Part shown: one piece after another, positions 18,222 to 27,652 of the stretch | How the letters are laid out: each line of letters starts with the position of its first letter | Position numbering within the stretch: the stretch's first letter is position 1 | Assembly (NCBI RefSeq): GCF_018860855.1 | Contig: NZ_JAHKQE010000010.1 | Span: 1-64,000 of the forward strand | Reading direction: 5' to 3' | Length of the DNA: 64,000 bases | Source of the DNA: Amphritea atlantica | GTDB taxonomy: Bacteria > Pseudomonadota > Gammaproteobacteria > Pseudomonadales > Balneatricaceae | Position numbers and translations under genes: made by a program | Notes under the pieces: model-generated | What the model saw: the letters and a program-made list of their open reading frames with translations, nothing else | What the model was told of the DNA's origin: nothing | Database searches by the model: none

Positions 18222-19031
18222 TTAGGCTGCGGACTTAGCCACATTCGATTCATCTGACTCGACAGCATTACGCCCTGCCAATCCGGTATCGGTACCTTTA
18301 AACTGCTGCATTAACTCATCACGCATGGCCTGAAAACCCGCATCCATATGACGCCGCGGCCAAGGAAGACCAACCTTTTGCTCACCGACAATACGTCCAG
18401 GATTTTGAGACATGATTAATACACGATCAGCCATCGCAACCGCTTCATCAATATCGTGAGTTACAATCACCATGGTTATTCCCCGTTCGCGACAGATATT
18501 CGGCACTTCTTCCTGAAGCTGAGTCCGGGTAAAAGCATCAAGCGCAGAAAAAGGCTCATCCAACAGTAGTACTTCTGGATCTGTCGCCAATGAGCGCGCC
18601 AACGCAACCCTCTGCTGTTGACCACCTGACAAGCTTTGCACATTGGCATTTTTCTTATCACTCAACCCGACCATATCCAGCAAAGTATCGACCCGTTCTG
18701 CCGCTTCAGCTTTTGGTACACCATCAAAAAGTAATCCTAATGCGGCATTCTCTTTAACGCTCATCCAAGGATAAAGTGAGGCTTTTTGAAACATCATGTT
18801 CCATTTTGCACTCGGCTTAGCGACTTGATGGCTATTGATACGTACACATCCTTCTGTCGGTATTAATAACCCCGCCATCATGTGAAGTAACGTAGATTTA
18901 CCACAACCACTTCGCCCAATTAGGGCAACCAGTTCGCTCGGTTCAATTCGATTTTCAATATCTTTCAGCGTTGGTTCTGCTGAAGCACTGAATTTATGTG
19001 AGATGAAATCAAGTGATATAGACGCACCCAT
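18222..19031 (-). CDS. ABC transporter ATP-binding protein (NitT/TauT family)
   Basis: A 269-residue ATPase of the SsuB/TauB/NrtD class with Walker A GRSGCGKST (about 39-47), signature LSGGQQQR, Walker B VLLLDEP and the H-loop VTHD. It is the first gene of the three-gene importer and lies behind the sigma-54-like promoter at 19069-19082. Confidence 0.94.
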   Translation of the reverse strand: MGASISLDFISHKFSASAEPTLKDIENRIEPSELVALIGRSGCGKSTLLHMMAGLLIPTEGCVRINSHQVAKPSAKWNMMFQKASLYPWMSVKENAALGLLFDGVPKAEAAERVDTLLDMVGLSDKKNANVQSLSGGQQQRVALARSLATDPEVLLLDEPFSALDAFTRTQLQEEVPNICRERGITMVIVTHDIDEAVAMADRVLIMSQNPGRIVGEQKVGLPWPRRHMDAGFQAMRDELMQQFKGTDTGLAGRNAVESDESNVAKSAA

Positions 19032-19068
19032 ACGTTGGCTCCGATCAATTCATATTATTTTAGATATA

Positions 19069-19082
19069 GCATTTTTCAGGCC
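19069..19082 (-). promoter_or_regulatory. Putative sigma-54 promoter of the ABC operon
   Basis: The minus strand reads TTGGCCTGAAAAATGCTAT, with GG and GC 10 nt apart and TTGG/TGCT flanks near consensus. It lies about 38-50 bp upstream of the ATPase start. Confidence 0.6.
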
Positions 19083-19153
19083 AACATAAAAAAACCTACA
19101 AAAACATAACTTTAGTTAATTTTACAAAGCAACACCCATATACAACAAAGACC

Positions 19154-19172
19154 GACAATGTCGCACAATGTT
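19154..19172. promoter_or_regulatory. Putative activator (UAS) site for the ABC promoter
   Basis: GACAATGTCGCACAATGTT holds the palindrome GACAATGTC and a repeated ACAATGT half-site 3 nt apart. It lies 73-90 bp upstream of the -24 element and shares half-sites with those upstream of osmC and the rhodanese gene. Confidence 0.5.
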
Positions 19173-19291
19173 ATATTTTGTCTAAGAATTACCGTATTTT
19201 GGTGCGTTATTAAATCAGTGAGTATGAAATGTCAGCTATACCTAATAACCGATTATTTCAACATTAGAAGCCACATATTTTAACCTAGGGA

Positions 19292-19606
19292 ATCGCGAAT
19301 AAATCTTTCGTTCTGAGACAATTCGCGATGAAAGCTTCTCAGAGAGAAGTCATGGATCATCAACTTACTCTTGTCGACAGTGCAATATCACTATGCCTAA
19401 CACGAATGAATGGATGGATGTATCTTACGGTTATGATTGACGTGTATTCACACTGTATCAGGGCTGATATATCCGGTTCGATTAAAACCCTACACCGGAT
19501 GAGATACATAGAAGGAGCAGGATCAGTAGTAATAAACAGCATAATAGAGAGGGTAGTTAAAATCACAAATCAGCACCCCCCCTCGCCGGCGAAACTGTAC
19601 AGGTGA
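19292..19606 (+). pseudogene. IS3-like transposase remnant
   Basis: A short frame contains WMYLTVMIDVYSH and SGSIKT, which resembles the WLYLAVVIDLYSR catalytic-core strand of rve-type transposases. Nothing else of the gene is recognisable. ATCGCGAAT (19292-19300) and ATTCGCGAT (19321-19329) form a 9-bp inverted repeat just before it. The 19607-19772 stretch that follows shows no gene. Confidence 0.4.
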
Positions 19607-19772
19607 GCTCCCCATATACTTTTTTATACCATAGGGATAAATGCGAAGTGTAGCGGCATATTTAATTCCTCCACCTAATTACAGGTGCAGCAATTACCAA
19701 AAACAGATGATTAACTTAGAAACTCAACACTTGATCATATATCTGTAGCTTATCGACAAGCAGGTTAAAGAA

Positions 19773-19805
19773 ATAAAAAAAGGGGGCTTTCGCCCCCCAA
19801 AAAAC
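19773..19805 (-). terminator. Terminator of acuI-like gene
   Basis: GGGGGC-TTTC-GCCCCC stem with A-tract on the left and A-tract on the right of the plus strand, so it can act in both directions; the acuI-like gene ends 80 nt away on the minus strand. Confidence 0.8.
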
Positions 19806-19882
19806 ACAATATTTCAAGCAGACAAGCAATGAAGCAATCGATGCTGATCACAATAACCTCAGCACCTATACACTAAAAACAG

Positions 19883-20866
19883 TTAAATATTCGGGTCAAC
19901 CAACGTCCGTCCTCGCACCTTACCCGCCAGAATATCAACCGCGGTCTGAGGTACCTCTGATAAACCAATCACATGAGTAACATCACCCAATGCTGCCAGT
20001 GGCAGATCGCTCAACAGACGACTCCATGCTTCCATCCGCACATTGACTGGGCACATGACCGAGTCAATCCCCTGCAGTCGTACATTACGTAGAATAAATG
20101 GCATTACTGTCGAAGGTAAATCTAGGCCACCAGCTAAACCACAGGCAGCCACCACTCCGCGATAATCAGTTTCAGCAAGCACTCGCGATAACATAGTACT
20201 ACCAACAGTATCAATGGCTCCTGCCCATCGTGGACTTTCTAACGGATTAGGCACCTGTTCCATATCTGCACGAGACAGCAATTCATCTGCGCCTAAATCC
20301 TGTAAATAAGCGTGACTGGATTCACGGCCTGTAACCGCGGCAACCTTGTACCCCAGTTTATTTAATATAGCGACCGCTAGACTGCCAACACCGCCAGACG
20401 CGCCAGTCACCAAAATAGTGCCTTTATCTGGGGTAATACCGCCTTCTTCCAACGCCATCACGCAAAGCATCGATGTTAGTCCTGCGGTACCAATGGACAT
20501 CGCCATTTTAGCATCCATTCCTGCTGGCATTTTCACCAACCATTCGGGTTTAACGCGAGCATATTTACTGTAACCACCCCAATGATTTTCACCAACACCC
20601 CAGCCAGTGAGTATAACCTCATCACCTGGGCTAAATTGTGCGCTGGCGCTCTCTTTAACTACACCAGCTAAATCGATGCCTGGCACCATCGGGAACGTAC
20701 TAACTAGCCCAAGCGTGCCAGTCACTGTTAAGCCATCTTTATAATTCAGCGAAGAATAAGTAACTTCAACCAACACCTCTTCTTCTGGTAGATCTGTCAA
20801 GTTCAGAGACTGAACTGCTGCAATAGTTTTTCCTTCGTCTTGCTCAAGCACTAACGCATTAAACAT
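19883..20866 (-). CDS. acuI: AcuI/YhdH-type NADPH:acrylyl-CoA reductase
   Basis: A 327-residue zinc-free medium-chain dehydrogenase/reductase. The subfamily marks are YSSLNYKDGLTVTG, PGIDLAGVV, WGGYSKYARV and the nucleotide motif VTGASGGVGSLA (about 153-164), then the C-terminal GRTLVDP. AcuI reduces toxic acrylyl-CoA to propionyl-CoA, notably in DMSP and 3-hydroxypropionate metabolism. The internal ATG at 20866 has GAGAGG upstream and gives the family length. No DMSP cleavage or demethylation gene is adjacent, so the substrate may be another enoyl-CoA. Confidence 0.88.
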   Translation of the reverse strand: MFNALVLEQDEGKTIAAVQSLNLTDLPEEEVLVEVTYSSLNYKDGLTVTGTLGLVSTFPMVPGIDLAGVVKESASAQFSPGDEVILTGWGVGENHWGGYSKYARVKPEWLVKMPAGMDAKMAMSIGTAGLTSMLCVMALEEGGITPDKGTILVTGASGGVGSLAVAILNKLGYKVAAVTGRESSHAYLQDLGADELLSRADMEQVPNPLESPRWAGAIDTVGSTMLSRVLAETDYRGVVAACGLAGGLDLPSTVMPFILRNVRLQGIDSVMCPVNVRMEAWSRLLSDLPLAALGDVTHVIGLSEVPQTAVDILAGKVRGRTLVDPNI

Positions 20867-21023
20867 ATTTAACCTCTCACCTACCCGTTGGGTAATTTTT
20901 TTGTTGTTCTCTAGTTTCATTGCCCACCGCTAAGAGTGTCTTTAACGGATACAAGCGGGATGTAACAAGCGGTAACCTCATCCCTTGTAAAGTTAAAACT
21001 AATGCCTATTGAAATTCCATACA

Positions 21024-21041
21024 CCACTCAAAAGGATGGTT
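21024..21041 (-). promoter_or_regulatory. AACCATCC-type motif in the acuI/curA-like divergent region
   Basis: The minus strand reads AACCATCCTTTTGAGTGG. It shares AACCATCC-N7-TGG with the motif at 29353-29370 and 40128-40145. It is the weakest of the set, but is correctly placed between two divergent genes. The rest of this 347-bp intergenic region shows nothing clear. Confidence 0.35.
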
Positions 21042-21213
21042 ATCACGCCCCATCATGCCGTTAAAATAATTATGACTGCCGAGACCCTACTAGAAAATAA
21101 ATCAGAAGATAAATCCTGCTCGATAGCTAGACGCGATCAACTTATATCATCTAATTTGAAGCATTAAGAAGCTGACCGATTGCACATAAATCAATCAACA
21201 TAATGAGTACCGA

Positions 21214-22254
21214 ATGATGACCAAACATCAAAAATGCTGGATTATCAAACATTACGCTAGCGGTGATCTTAAAGGCACTGAACTGGAACTGATTGAACGT
21301 CCGATTCCCTCCTTGACTAAGGGACAAGTCCTAATCAAAACCATTATCCTTAGCCTCGACCCATCTAACAGGATCTGGCTTAGTGAAACAGAAGATTATC
21401 TACCTCAGCTAGCCTTGGGCGATGTAATGCGCGGACTGGTGATCGGACAGATAGTTGAATCTCGGCATCCCCACTTTAAAATCGGTGACTACCTGCATAC
21501 CCTCCAAGGATGGCAGGAATATGCTGTGGTAGATGGTGATAGTCTGACTCCAGAAAAAGGCACCATTCGGTTCACTCCTCACCCAGATATTCCTCTAGAT
21601 GCCTACGCCTCCGCTCTGGGCTTAACTGGCTGGACCGCGTTTATAGGACTCAGAGAAATCGCCCAACTTCGTGCTCATAATAATCTCCTCGTATCGGGAG
21701 CCGCCGGTGCCACAGGGCTATTAGCCTGCCAGTTAGGCAAAGCTATGCATGCCAAGGTGGTCGGTATAGCAGGAGGAGCACAGAAATGTCATTTATTGGA
21801 AACTCAATTTCAACTGGATGGCAGCATCGATTACAAAGCAACAGATAACCTATCGGAAGCCATGGCACAGCAGTTCCCAAACGGCATCGATGTTTTCTTC
21901 GATAATGTCGGCGGGCCGATGCTCGATGCCGCATTAGAAAACATGGCAATTGGTGGAACTATCGTAGCATCGGGGAGCATCTCTCAATATCAAAAGCTAG
22001 GAGATAAAACGCAACTCTACGGCGTGCAAAACACCCCCTTGCTGATAACTAAACGTTTGAAGATGCAAGGCTATCTGATTCTTGATCACCTCAACCAAAT
22101 AGATCACATCCTTCCCTCGCTCGAACGTTGGTTACTAGAGGGAAAAATACAGTATCGCAACACCGAAGTAATAGGGTTAGAGAACGCCCAACAAACCCTG
22201 CCCCAACTATTTTCGGGACGCAATACCGGTAAGCTCGTTGTGAGCGTTAGCTAA
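21214..22254 (+). CDS. NADP-dependent oxidoreductase, CurA/PTGR family
   Basis: A 346-residue medium-chain reductase of the leukotriene B4 12-hydroxydehydrogenase/curcumin reductase type. It shows the subfamily segments LIKTIILSLDPSNRIWL, ALGLTGWTAFIGL and the nucleotide motif VSGAAGATGLLACQLGK (about 157-173). These enzymes reduce the C=C bond of enones and related alkenals with NADPH. It is divergent from the acuI-like gene. The substrate is unknown. Confidence 0.88.
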   Translation: MMTKHQKCWIIKHYASGDLKGTELELIERPIPSLTKGQVLIKTIILSLDPSNRIWLSETEDYLPQLALGDVMRGLVIGQIVESRHPHFKIGDYLHTLQGWQEYAVVDGDSLTPEKGTIRFTPHPDIPLDAYASALGLTGWTAFIGLREIAQLRAHNNLLVSGAAGATGLLACQLGKAMHAKVVGIAGGAQKCHLLETQFQLDGSIDYKATDNLSEAMAQQFPNGIDVFFDNVGGPMLDAALENMAIGGTIVASGSISQYQKLGDKTQLYGVQNTPLLITKRLKMQGYLILDHLNQIDHILPSLERWLLEGKIQYRNTEVIGLENAQQTLPQLFSGRNTGKLVVSVS

Positions 22255-22267
22255 AAGGTTGGCCTCC

Positions 22268-22294
22268 GTTTGCTACTCTTAAGGCGTAGCAAAC
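22268..22294 (+). terminator. Hairpin after the CurA-like gene
   Basis: GTTTGCTAC (22268-22276) pairs with GTAGCAAAC (22286-22294), 13 nt after the stop codon. No T-tract follows, so termination strength is uncertain. The rest of 22255-22480 shows nothing. Confidence 0.5.
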
Positions 22295-22480
22295 AGTCAT
22301 TCGTCCGATAGCTGGTCACATTACTTTCTAGCTACCTTTATACTGTCACTCTATCACCTTACCGAACAGTTGATTTAACAGCAATATTCTCTTGAGCTTG
22401 TATACCATCTGTTTCCAATAAGCTCACACACTTCAAACATATCGCCATCCCCACTAAGTCAAGCACCAGTAAAGCACCTT

Positions 22481-22519
22481 AAAACAAAAATCCTCGGTTG
22501 TGATCGACAACCGAGGATG
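22481..22519 (-). terminator. Terminator of the DUF1302-RND block
   Basis: Minus strand CCTCGGTTG-N7-CAACCGAGG stem followed by ATTTTTGTTTT, about 28 nt after the RND gene. Confidence 0.88.
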
Positions 22520-22546
22520 TGCTAACCAACGACGTTAGTAAAACGC

Positions 22547-24919
22547 TTAAGCAACCTTTGAACGAGGGTGTAAAAAGGAGGCCAACGCCGGCAGCAAGGT
22601 TAATGCGCCCACCATATTCCAGATAAACATAAAGGTTAGCAATATCCCCATATCCGCCTGAAATTTTATCGGTGAGAAAGTCCAAGTGCCAACGCCAATC
22701 GCCAGAGTAATACCGGTAAAACCAACCGCCTTACCCGTCGTTTTCAGCGTGTTAAAATAGGCTTCTTCAAGCCCCAATCCCTGATCAAGGTAACCCTGCA
22801 TCTTCGAATAAATATAGATACCATAATCCACACCAATACCCACGCCCAGTGCAATCACCGGTAATGTGGCCACTTTAACCCCTATACCGATCTGCGCCAT
22901 CAACGTCTGACAAAGTAACGAAGTGAGACTCAGTGGTAACAGAATACAGATCACTGTACGCAGTGAGCGAAAGCTCAACCAACACAGGATAAAGACCACA
23001 CCATAAACCCACGCCAGCATTTTATACTGTGCGGTTTCGATTACCTTATTGGTGGCCGCCTCAATGCCAGCACTACCGGCAGCTAATAAAAACTGTAACT
23101 CTTCAGTCCCATTTTCATGTGCAAAACGTTCAATTTCACCGGTTACTTCGGTTAACGTGCTCGCCTTGTGATCATTAAGAAACACAATCAATGGTGCCAA
23201 ACTACAATTACTATTAAAACTACCAGGCGGTGCCTGAACAGACGCCGCATTCAATAACTGCTGATTACGGTTAAGTGCATTCCACTTGAGGCTGCCTTCG
23301 TTCATTCCAGATAAGGCAATCTTAGTAAAGTTCACGAGCGAATAGGTCGACTGCACCCCAGGGACACCTTCAAGCTGCCACTGCAAACTATCGAGTGTAT
23401 CCAAGGTCTCATAGGCCGAACATTGATCGGCGGTGGTCTTCACCATCACCACCAGAATATCGGTGCTGGTCGAGTAATTTTCGGTAATAAACTGATTATC
23501 CAAATTATAGCGAGAGTCCGGCCGAAGCTCAGGTGCACCCGGATCAAGATCACCGATTTTCAAATCACCGCTCTGAGTAAAACCGACCACAAACAAACCG
23601 GCTCCCACTAGCAGTACAATGGCAGCTCGACGACGCTGGGTGAAGTTAGCCATAAAGTGCCAGAAGGGGTGACTATGACCCTCTTCTTCGTCCACCAGCT
23701 TTTTAATCGCACGCGGACTAACACCGCTATATGAGATCAAAATAGGTAGGAGAATCAGGTTCGTCAGAATAATCACCGCAACACCGATACTGGCTGTCAG
23801 AGCGAGCTCTTGAATCACGCCAATCTCAATCACCATAAGGGTGGCAAATCCGATTCCATCGCTAATCAATGCTGTTAAGCCCGGTATATACAGGGTCCTA
23901 AACGCATTGCGAGAGGCGGTTAAACCATCGGCACCTTTAGCCACTTCATGCACAATGCCATTAAAGATCTGGACGCTATGACTCACGCCAATAGCAAAGA
24001 CCAAAAAAGGCACCAGCATAGAATAAGGATCTAAACCTAACCCCATGCTATGTAAAATACCCAGCTGCCAAACCACGGCCATTATAGAACAAGACAAAAT
24101 AATCAAGGTACTGCGCAAACAGCGCGTATAAAACACCAGCATTAACAGGGAAAAGACTACTGCAATCGCGAAAAACAGGGCAACTTGAGTCACGCCATCA
24201 ATTAGATCACCTACCACCTTGGCAAAGCCCGTGATGTGAATAACTACCTTATCTGATTGATACTTATCCCGTATCCGCTTTTCCAGACGGTCAGAAAATA
24301 ACTTGTAATCCAGCGCCTCTCCCGTGTCTGGATCAAACTCCATTAAGGGAGCATATATAATGGCCGATTTAAAATTGTTGGCAACCAGCGTCCCTACCTT
24401 GCCAGACTTCAACACATTGGCACGTAACTGTTCAATACTGGCGCCTGAACCATCATAGGTATCGGGAATTACCGGCCCACCGGCAAAACCATCTTCAGTT
24501 ACTTCGGTCCAGCGAACACTGGCGGACCAGATAGATAACATGGCGGTTCGGTCTACACCCGGAATATAAAAAACTTCCTCATGAATCTGTTTTAATGTGT
24601 CTAAAAAATCAGTGGTGTAAATTTCACCATTCGGATTTTCAACCACCACCCTAACCGCATTCCCCAACCCTTTGAGCTCGTCTTTATGCGCTAAAAAGTT
24701 TTCGATATAGGGATGAAACGTCGGGATCATCTTTTCAAAACTAGCGTCGGGTTTAATCTGTACCGCCTGAAATCCCAACCACAGCGTGGTCAATAAAAAC
24801 AGACTGACAATAATAGCTCGCCGACCAAACAATGTTTTTTCAATGAATGCCTCACCCAACCGGCTAACCAAGCGACGTGGCTTTGTCTCCATTGGCGTAT
24901 CTTTCTTAGAAAAAGTCAT
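22547..24919 (-). CDS. RND superfamily (MMPL/HAE3) exporter
   Basis: A 790-residue membrane protein with two repeats: TM1 (about 28-46), a large periplasmic loop, TMs 2-6 (about 222-390), TM7, a second loop and TMs 8-12 (about 630-780). Repeat signatures such as GIGVDYGIYIYSKM and FAIGVSHSVQIFNGI are those of MMPL/sterol-sensing RND proteins. The family moves hydrophobic compounds across the envelope, often coupled to outer-membrane DUF1302/DUF1329 proteins, both encoded upstream. Its ATG overlaps the previous stop (ATGA). Confidence 0.93.
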   Translation of the reverse strand: MTFSKKDTPMETKPRRLVSRLGEAFIEKTLFGRRAIIVSLFLLTTLWLGFQAVQIKPDASFEKMIPTFHPYIENFLAHKDELKGLGNAVRVVVENPNGEIYTTDFLDTLKQIHEEVFYIPGVDRTAMLSIWSASVRWTEVTEDGFAGGPVIPDTYDGSGASIEQLRANVLKSGKVGTLVANNFKSAIIYAPLMEFDPDTGEALDYKLFSDRLEKRIRDKYQSDKVVIHITGFAKVVGDLIDGVTQVALFFAIAVVFSLLMLVFYTRCLRSTLIILSCSIMAVVWQLGILHSMGLGLDPYSMLVPFLVFAIGVSHSVQIFNGIVHEVAKGADGLTASRNAFRTLYIPGLTALISDGIGFATLMVIEIGVIQELALTASIGVAVIILTNLILLPILISYSGVSPRAIKKLVDEEEGHSHPFWHFMANFTQRRRAAIVLLVGAGLFVVGFTQSGDLKIGDLDPGAPELRPDSRYNLDNQFITENYSTSTDILVVMVKTTADQCSAYETLDTLDSLQWQLEGVPGVQSTYSLVNFTKIALSGMNEGSLKWNALNRNQQLLNAASVQAPPGSFNSNCSLAPLIVFLNDHKASTLTEVTGEIERFAHENGTEELQFLLAAGSAGIEAATNKVIETAQYKMLAWVYGVVFILCWLSFRSLRTVICILLPLSLTSLLCQTLMAQIGIGVKVATLPVIALGVGIGVDYGIYIYSKMQGYLDQGLGLEEAYFNTLKTTGKAVGFTGITLAIGVGTWTFSPIKFQADMGILLTFMFIWNMVGALTLLPALASFLHPRSKVA

Positions 24920-26085
24920 CGAACCTCCCACTGCATCTGTGGCAAATTAATGTGAGTCATGCCATTAACACCTACCAACAACAGATCATCAGAGGTGGTC
25001 ATCAAACCGCTGCTCAACGCACTTCGATCTTGTGTCAGGCCTCGGCCTTTCAACTCACCATCATCACTAAACTGATAAAGCTCGCCACCATTGGTCAGTA
25101 AAACGATACGATTACCATTGAGCTGACTAACGCCCAGTACCGCAGCATCACTATCGACATCAAGTTCCGACCAGTGATCTCCTCTATCGCTAGAGATAAA
25201 CGCATGCCCACGAAGACCATAAACGACAACACTTTCCTCTCCTGAAGGAGTCTGAGTGACAGCTACACCAAAGAACGGGCCATCGTAGGGTGAAGTTAAG
25301 GTCGACCAACTGAGACCCTGATCATCGGAACGATAAATTGAACCGGCTTCACCGGCCATATAGAGTTCATCGCGCCCCTGTGTCAGAGCGTTAATATGAA
25401 AGTTATCCGGGTTGGCTAGATTAGCCACCCACGGTTGCCAGTGTTCGCCACCGTCTACCGTCCTAAAAATGAGACCATAGGCACCCACGGCAAAACCCTG
25501 TCGCTCATCCAAAAACTGTACATCTAAAAAGGGACGACTAGCACCCTCTTCGCTGAACAACTCAGCATCTTCTAATAGATATTCCAATTCTTCGGTTTGG
25601 TATTGCACACCCTGTTCGAGACGCTCGTTATCGGACAAGGCTAATAATCGTTTAAGTTCATCTTCAATCGCTTGGTTAGCCTGATAGCCATCCAACTGTT
25701 TTTGCCAACTCACACCACCATCTTGAGTCGCCAAAATGACTCCATCATGCCCCACGACCCAACCCAACTGGGCGGTAGCAAAATCGACCGCCGTCAACGT
25801 CACTCTGACGGGAACTTTTGCTTGTTGCCAGTGTTGTCCTTGATCGTCAGAGTAGAGGATATGCCCTCGCTCTCCCACGGTTACCAGCCGCTCCGCCGCT
25901 TGGGTAATATCAAGCAACAACCCCTGTTGAGCCCGCTCACTTTGCGGAGCTCTATCCTGAAGGGGATCGATGACAGCCCATACCTGCGAACTGATCAGCA
26001 GCAAACTTAAACAGATCATCAGGCGGTGTATCAACTGGCCCGTTAGATCATAAAGCGGGCGATAAAAGTAATTGATTTTACGCAT
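24916..26085 (-). CDS. YCF48/BNR-repeat periplasmic protein
   Basis: A 389-residue secreted protein with a signal sequence ending near VWA (residue 37). The body is a beta-propeller-like series of BNR repeats: SDDQGQHWQ, TQDGGVSWQ, TVDGGEHWQ, SDDQGLSWS and SSDRGDHWS. It is related to the photosystem II assembly factor YCF48, but in non-photosynthetic bacteria it occurs with RND exporters, where it presumably is an accessory protein. It is translationally coupled to the RND gene. Confidence 0.9.
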   Translation of the reverse strand: MRKINYFYRPLYDLTGQLIHRLMICLSLLLISSQVWAVIDPLQDRAPQSERAQQGLLLDITQAAERLVTVGERGHILYSDDQGQHWQQAKVPVRVTLTAVDFATAQLGWVVGHDGVILATQDGGVSWQKQLDGYQANQAIEDELKRLLALSDNERLEQGVQYQTEELEYLLEDAELFSEEGASRPFLDVQFLDERQGFAVGAYGLIFRTVDGGEHWQPWVANLANPDNFHINALTQGRDELYMAGEAGSIYRSDDQGLSWSTLTSPYDGPFFGVAVTQTPSGEESVVVYGLRGHAFISSDRGDHWSELDVDSDAAVLGVSQLNGNRIVLLTNGGELYQFSDDGELKGRGLTQDRSALSSGLMTTSDDLLLVGVNGMTHINLPQMQWEVR

Positions 26086-26165
26086 ACTGAAAACTCAACA
26101 AAAAACAGGTCTGACATATCATTTAGAAGGGGGAAGTGAACAACATCCCAGACCTGAAGGGTGAG

Positions 26166-26186
26166 AGGGGTAACAACGCTACCCCT
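26166..26186 (-). repeat. Intercistronic hairpin after the DUF1329 gene
   Basis: AGGGGTA-ACAACGC-TACCCCT, a 7-bp stem just past the DUF1329 stop. It is placed to stabilise or partly terminate the upstream message. Confidence 0.5.
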
Positions 26187-26198
26187 GAGGACGTAAAC

Positions 26199-27590
26199 TT
26201 ATCGACGACTCAACTTACGTACGTTACTCGGTGTGTAGAAACCATGTTCTTCACCCTTGTAAAGCTTAATAGGCTTAGTATCGATCTCGTTAAAGGCATA
26301 AGCACCATTTTGCAAATCAGTATGCCAGTTGCCCCGTATCAACGTACCCGGTAGATCATAAGCGTTTAACATGCTGGCAAAACCAACACGCCATAGGTTA
26401 CCGCGACCATCGTAGATATCCGTGGCAACGATTGCCCAGCTATCTTCATCAAGGTAGAAACGACGTTTAGCATATACATGGCGTTTACCCTCTTTTAGCG
26501 TCGCATCCAATACCCAAACACGATGTTTTTCCCAACGTTCGTAATCAGGGTTAGGGTGATGCGGTGTGGCTATCTCACGGATTTTGCTATCACCTTCACT
26601 AAAAGCCTGAATCAGATGGTTGTTGTTATACGGGATATACATCTCTTTCTTACCGGCCAGCGTCCAGTCATAGCGTTCGGGCGAACCATTAAACATAAAC
26701 GCATTGTCATAGGTTGCCTGACCATTGAACTGTGCATTCGGTGTATCAAAGGCAATCGTTGGAGCTCGACGCACCCGACGCTGCCCAGGGATATACTGCC
26801 ATGCCTGACGAGGGGTTGATGCCTGATCCATAGGGTCCTGCAACAAAATAACCTCACCCTTACGGCGTGTCGGTTTATTGTAGATCAGCAACAACTCAAG
26901 CAGGTTGCCATTAAAGGTTTCAATACTGCCATCCTTAGCGTAATAGGGATAAGTTTCCCAAAGATCGCCACCGCCATGACCCAGCGCGCCATTATCTTGT
27001 ACTGTCACGGACACATACTCTTTAAAAGCGCCCTCACCTACCCAGCGTAAGAGGTGGTTCCAAACCACTTCATTACCATTTTGAGGTACCGGGAAAGGAA
27101 TACCACCATAAGCATTGTCGACACTATTACCGGTGGCATCTAATTGAGCGCGGGTCGCATTTTTGAAGGTATTGTCATACACATACTGAGGTGCCGCATG
27201 GGTACGATGGGTAGGATAAACATCCATACGAAACGTGTCAGGATACTTTTCAAACAGAGCTACCTGTCCCTCGGTCAACTGCTCTTTATATTGCTGATAA
27301 TTGGCCGCGGTAATCTGAACCTGCGGCTTTTCACCGGCAAACGGGTCAATACGGCCACCGTTTTCAGCCAACTCAGCATTAACAACTTCACCAGTCCACG
27401 CAGGAATAGAACCGTCCGCATTCGCCGCACGAATAGCGCCTAAAGGCGTTAGATCACCGTTTAAACGGGCTGCTGTATCGGCATCCACCGCAGCGAAAGC
27501 CAAGCTACTACAGCATAAACCCGCTGCTAGTCCGGAAACCAATAGCCATGTTTTAGTAAAAGGGGGTGTATTTGTTTTTATCATTGTCAT
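26199..27590 (-). CDS. DUF1329 outer-membrane lipoprotein-like protein
   Basis: A 463-residue secreted protein with a signal sequence (LVSGLAAGLCCSSLAFA, cleavage near residue 34). The mature part matches the DUF1329 pattern: LTPLGAIRAANADGSIPAWTG, NNNHL, KRRFYLDEDSWAIVATDIYD. DUF1329 proteins pair with DUF1302 proteins and RND exporters and are thought to help move hydrophobic substrates across the outer membrane (inferred in the literature, biochemical function not established). Confidence 0.93.
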   Translation of the reverse strand: MTMIKTNTPPFTKTWLLVSGLAAGLCCSSLAFAAVDADTAARLNGDLTPLGAIRAANADGSIPAWTGEVVNAELAENGGRIDPFAGEKPQVQITAANYQQYKEQLTEGQVALFEKYPDTFRMDVYPTHRTHAAPQYVYDNTFKNATRAQLDATGNSVDNAYGGIPFPVPQNGNEVVWNHLLRWVGEGAFKEYVSVTVQDNGALGHGGGDLWETYPYYAKDGSIETFNGNLLELLLIYNKPTRRKGEVILLQDPMDQASTPRQAWQYIPGQRRVRRAPTIAFDTPNAQFNGQATYDNAFMFNGSPERYDWTLAGKKEMYIPYNNNHLIQAFSEGDSKIREIATPHHPNPDYERWEKHRVWVLDATLKEGKRHVYAKRRFYLDEDSWAIVATDIYDGRGNLWRVGFASMLNAYDLPGTLIRGNWHTDLQNGAYAFNEIDTKPIKLYKGEEHGFYTPSNVRKLSRR

Positions 27591-27613
27591 ATACCTTTAT
27601 GTATCAAAAGACA

Positions 27614-27643
27614 GCAGCCGCTATCAGCACAGGCATCGGCTGC
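27614..27643 (-). repeat. Hairpin between DUF1302 and DUF1329 genes
   Basis: GCAGCCG (27614-27620) pairs with CGGCTGC (27637-27643) in the 62-bp gap. A likely mRNA stability element in the operon. Confidence 0.4.
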
Positions 27644-27652
27644 CGTGCTCAA

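Noticed and set aside
25672-26010. 112-aa plus-strand ORF in the YCF48 gene
   Set aside because: Antisense to BNR repeats that are plainly coding on the minus strand.
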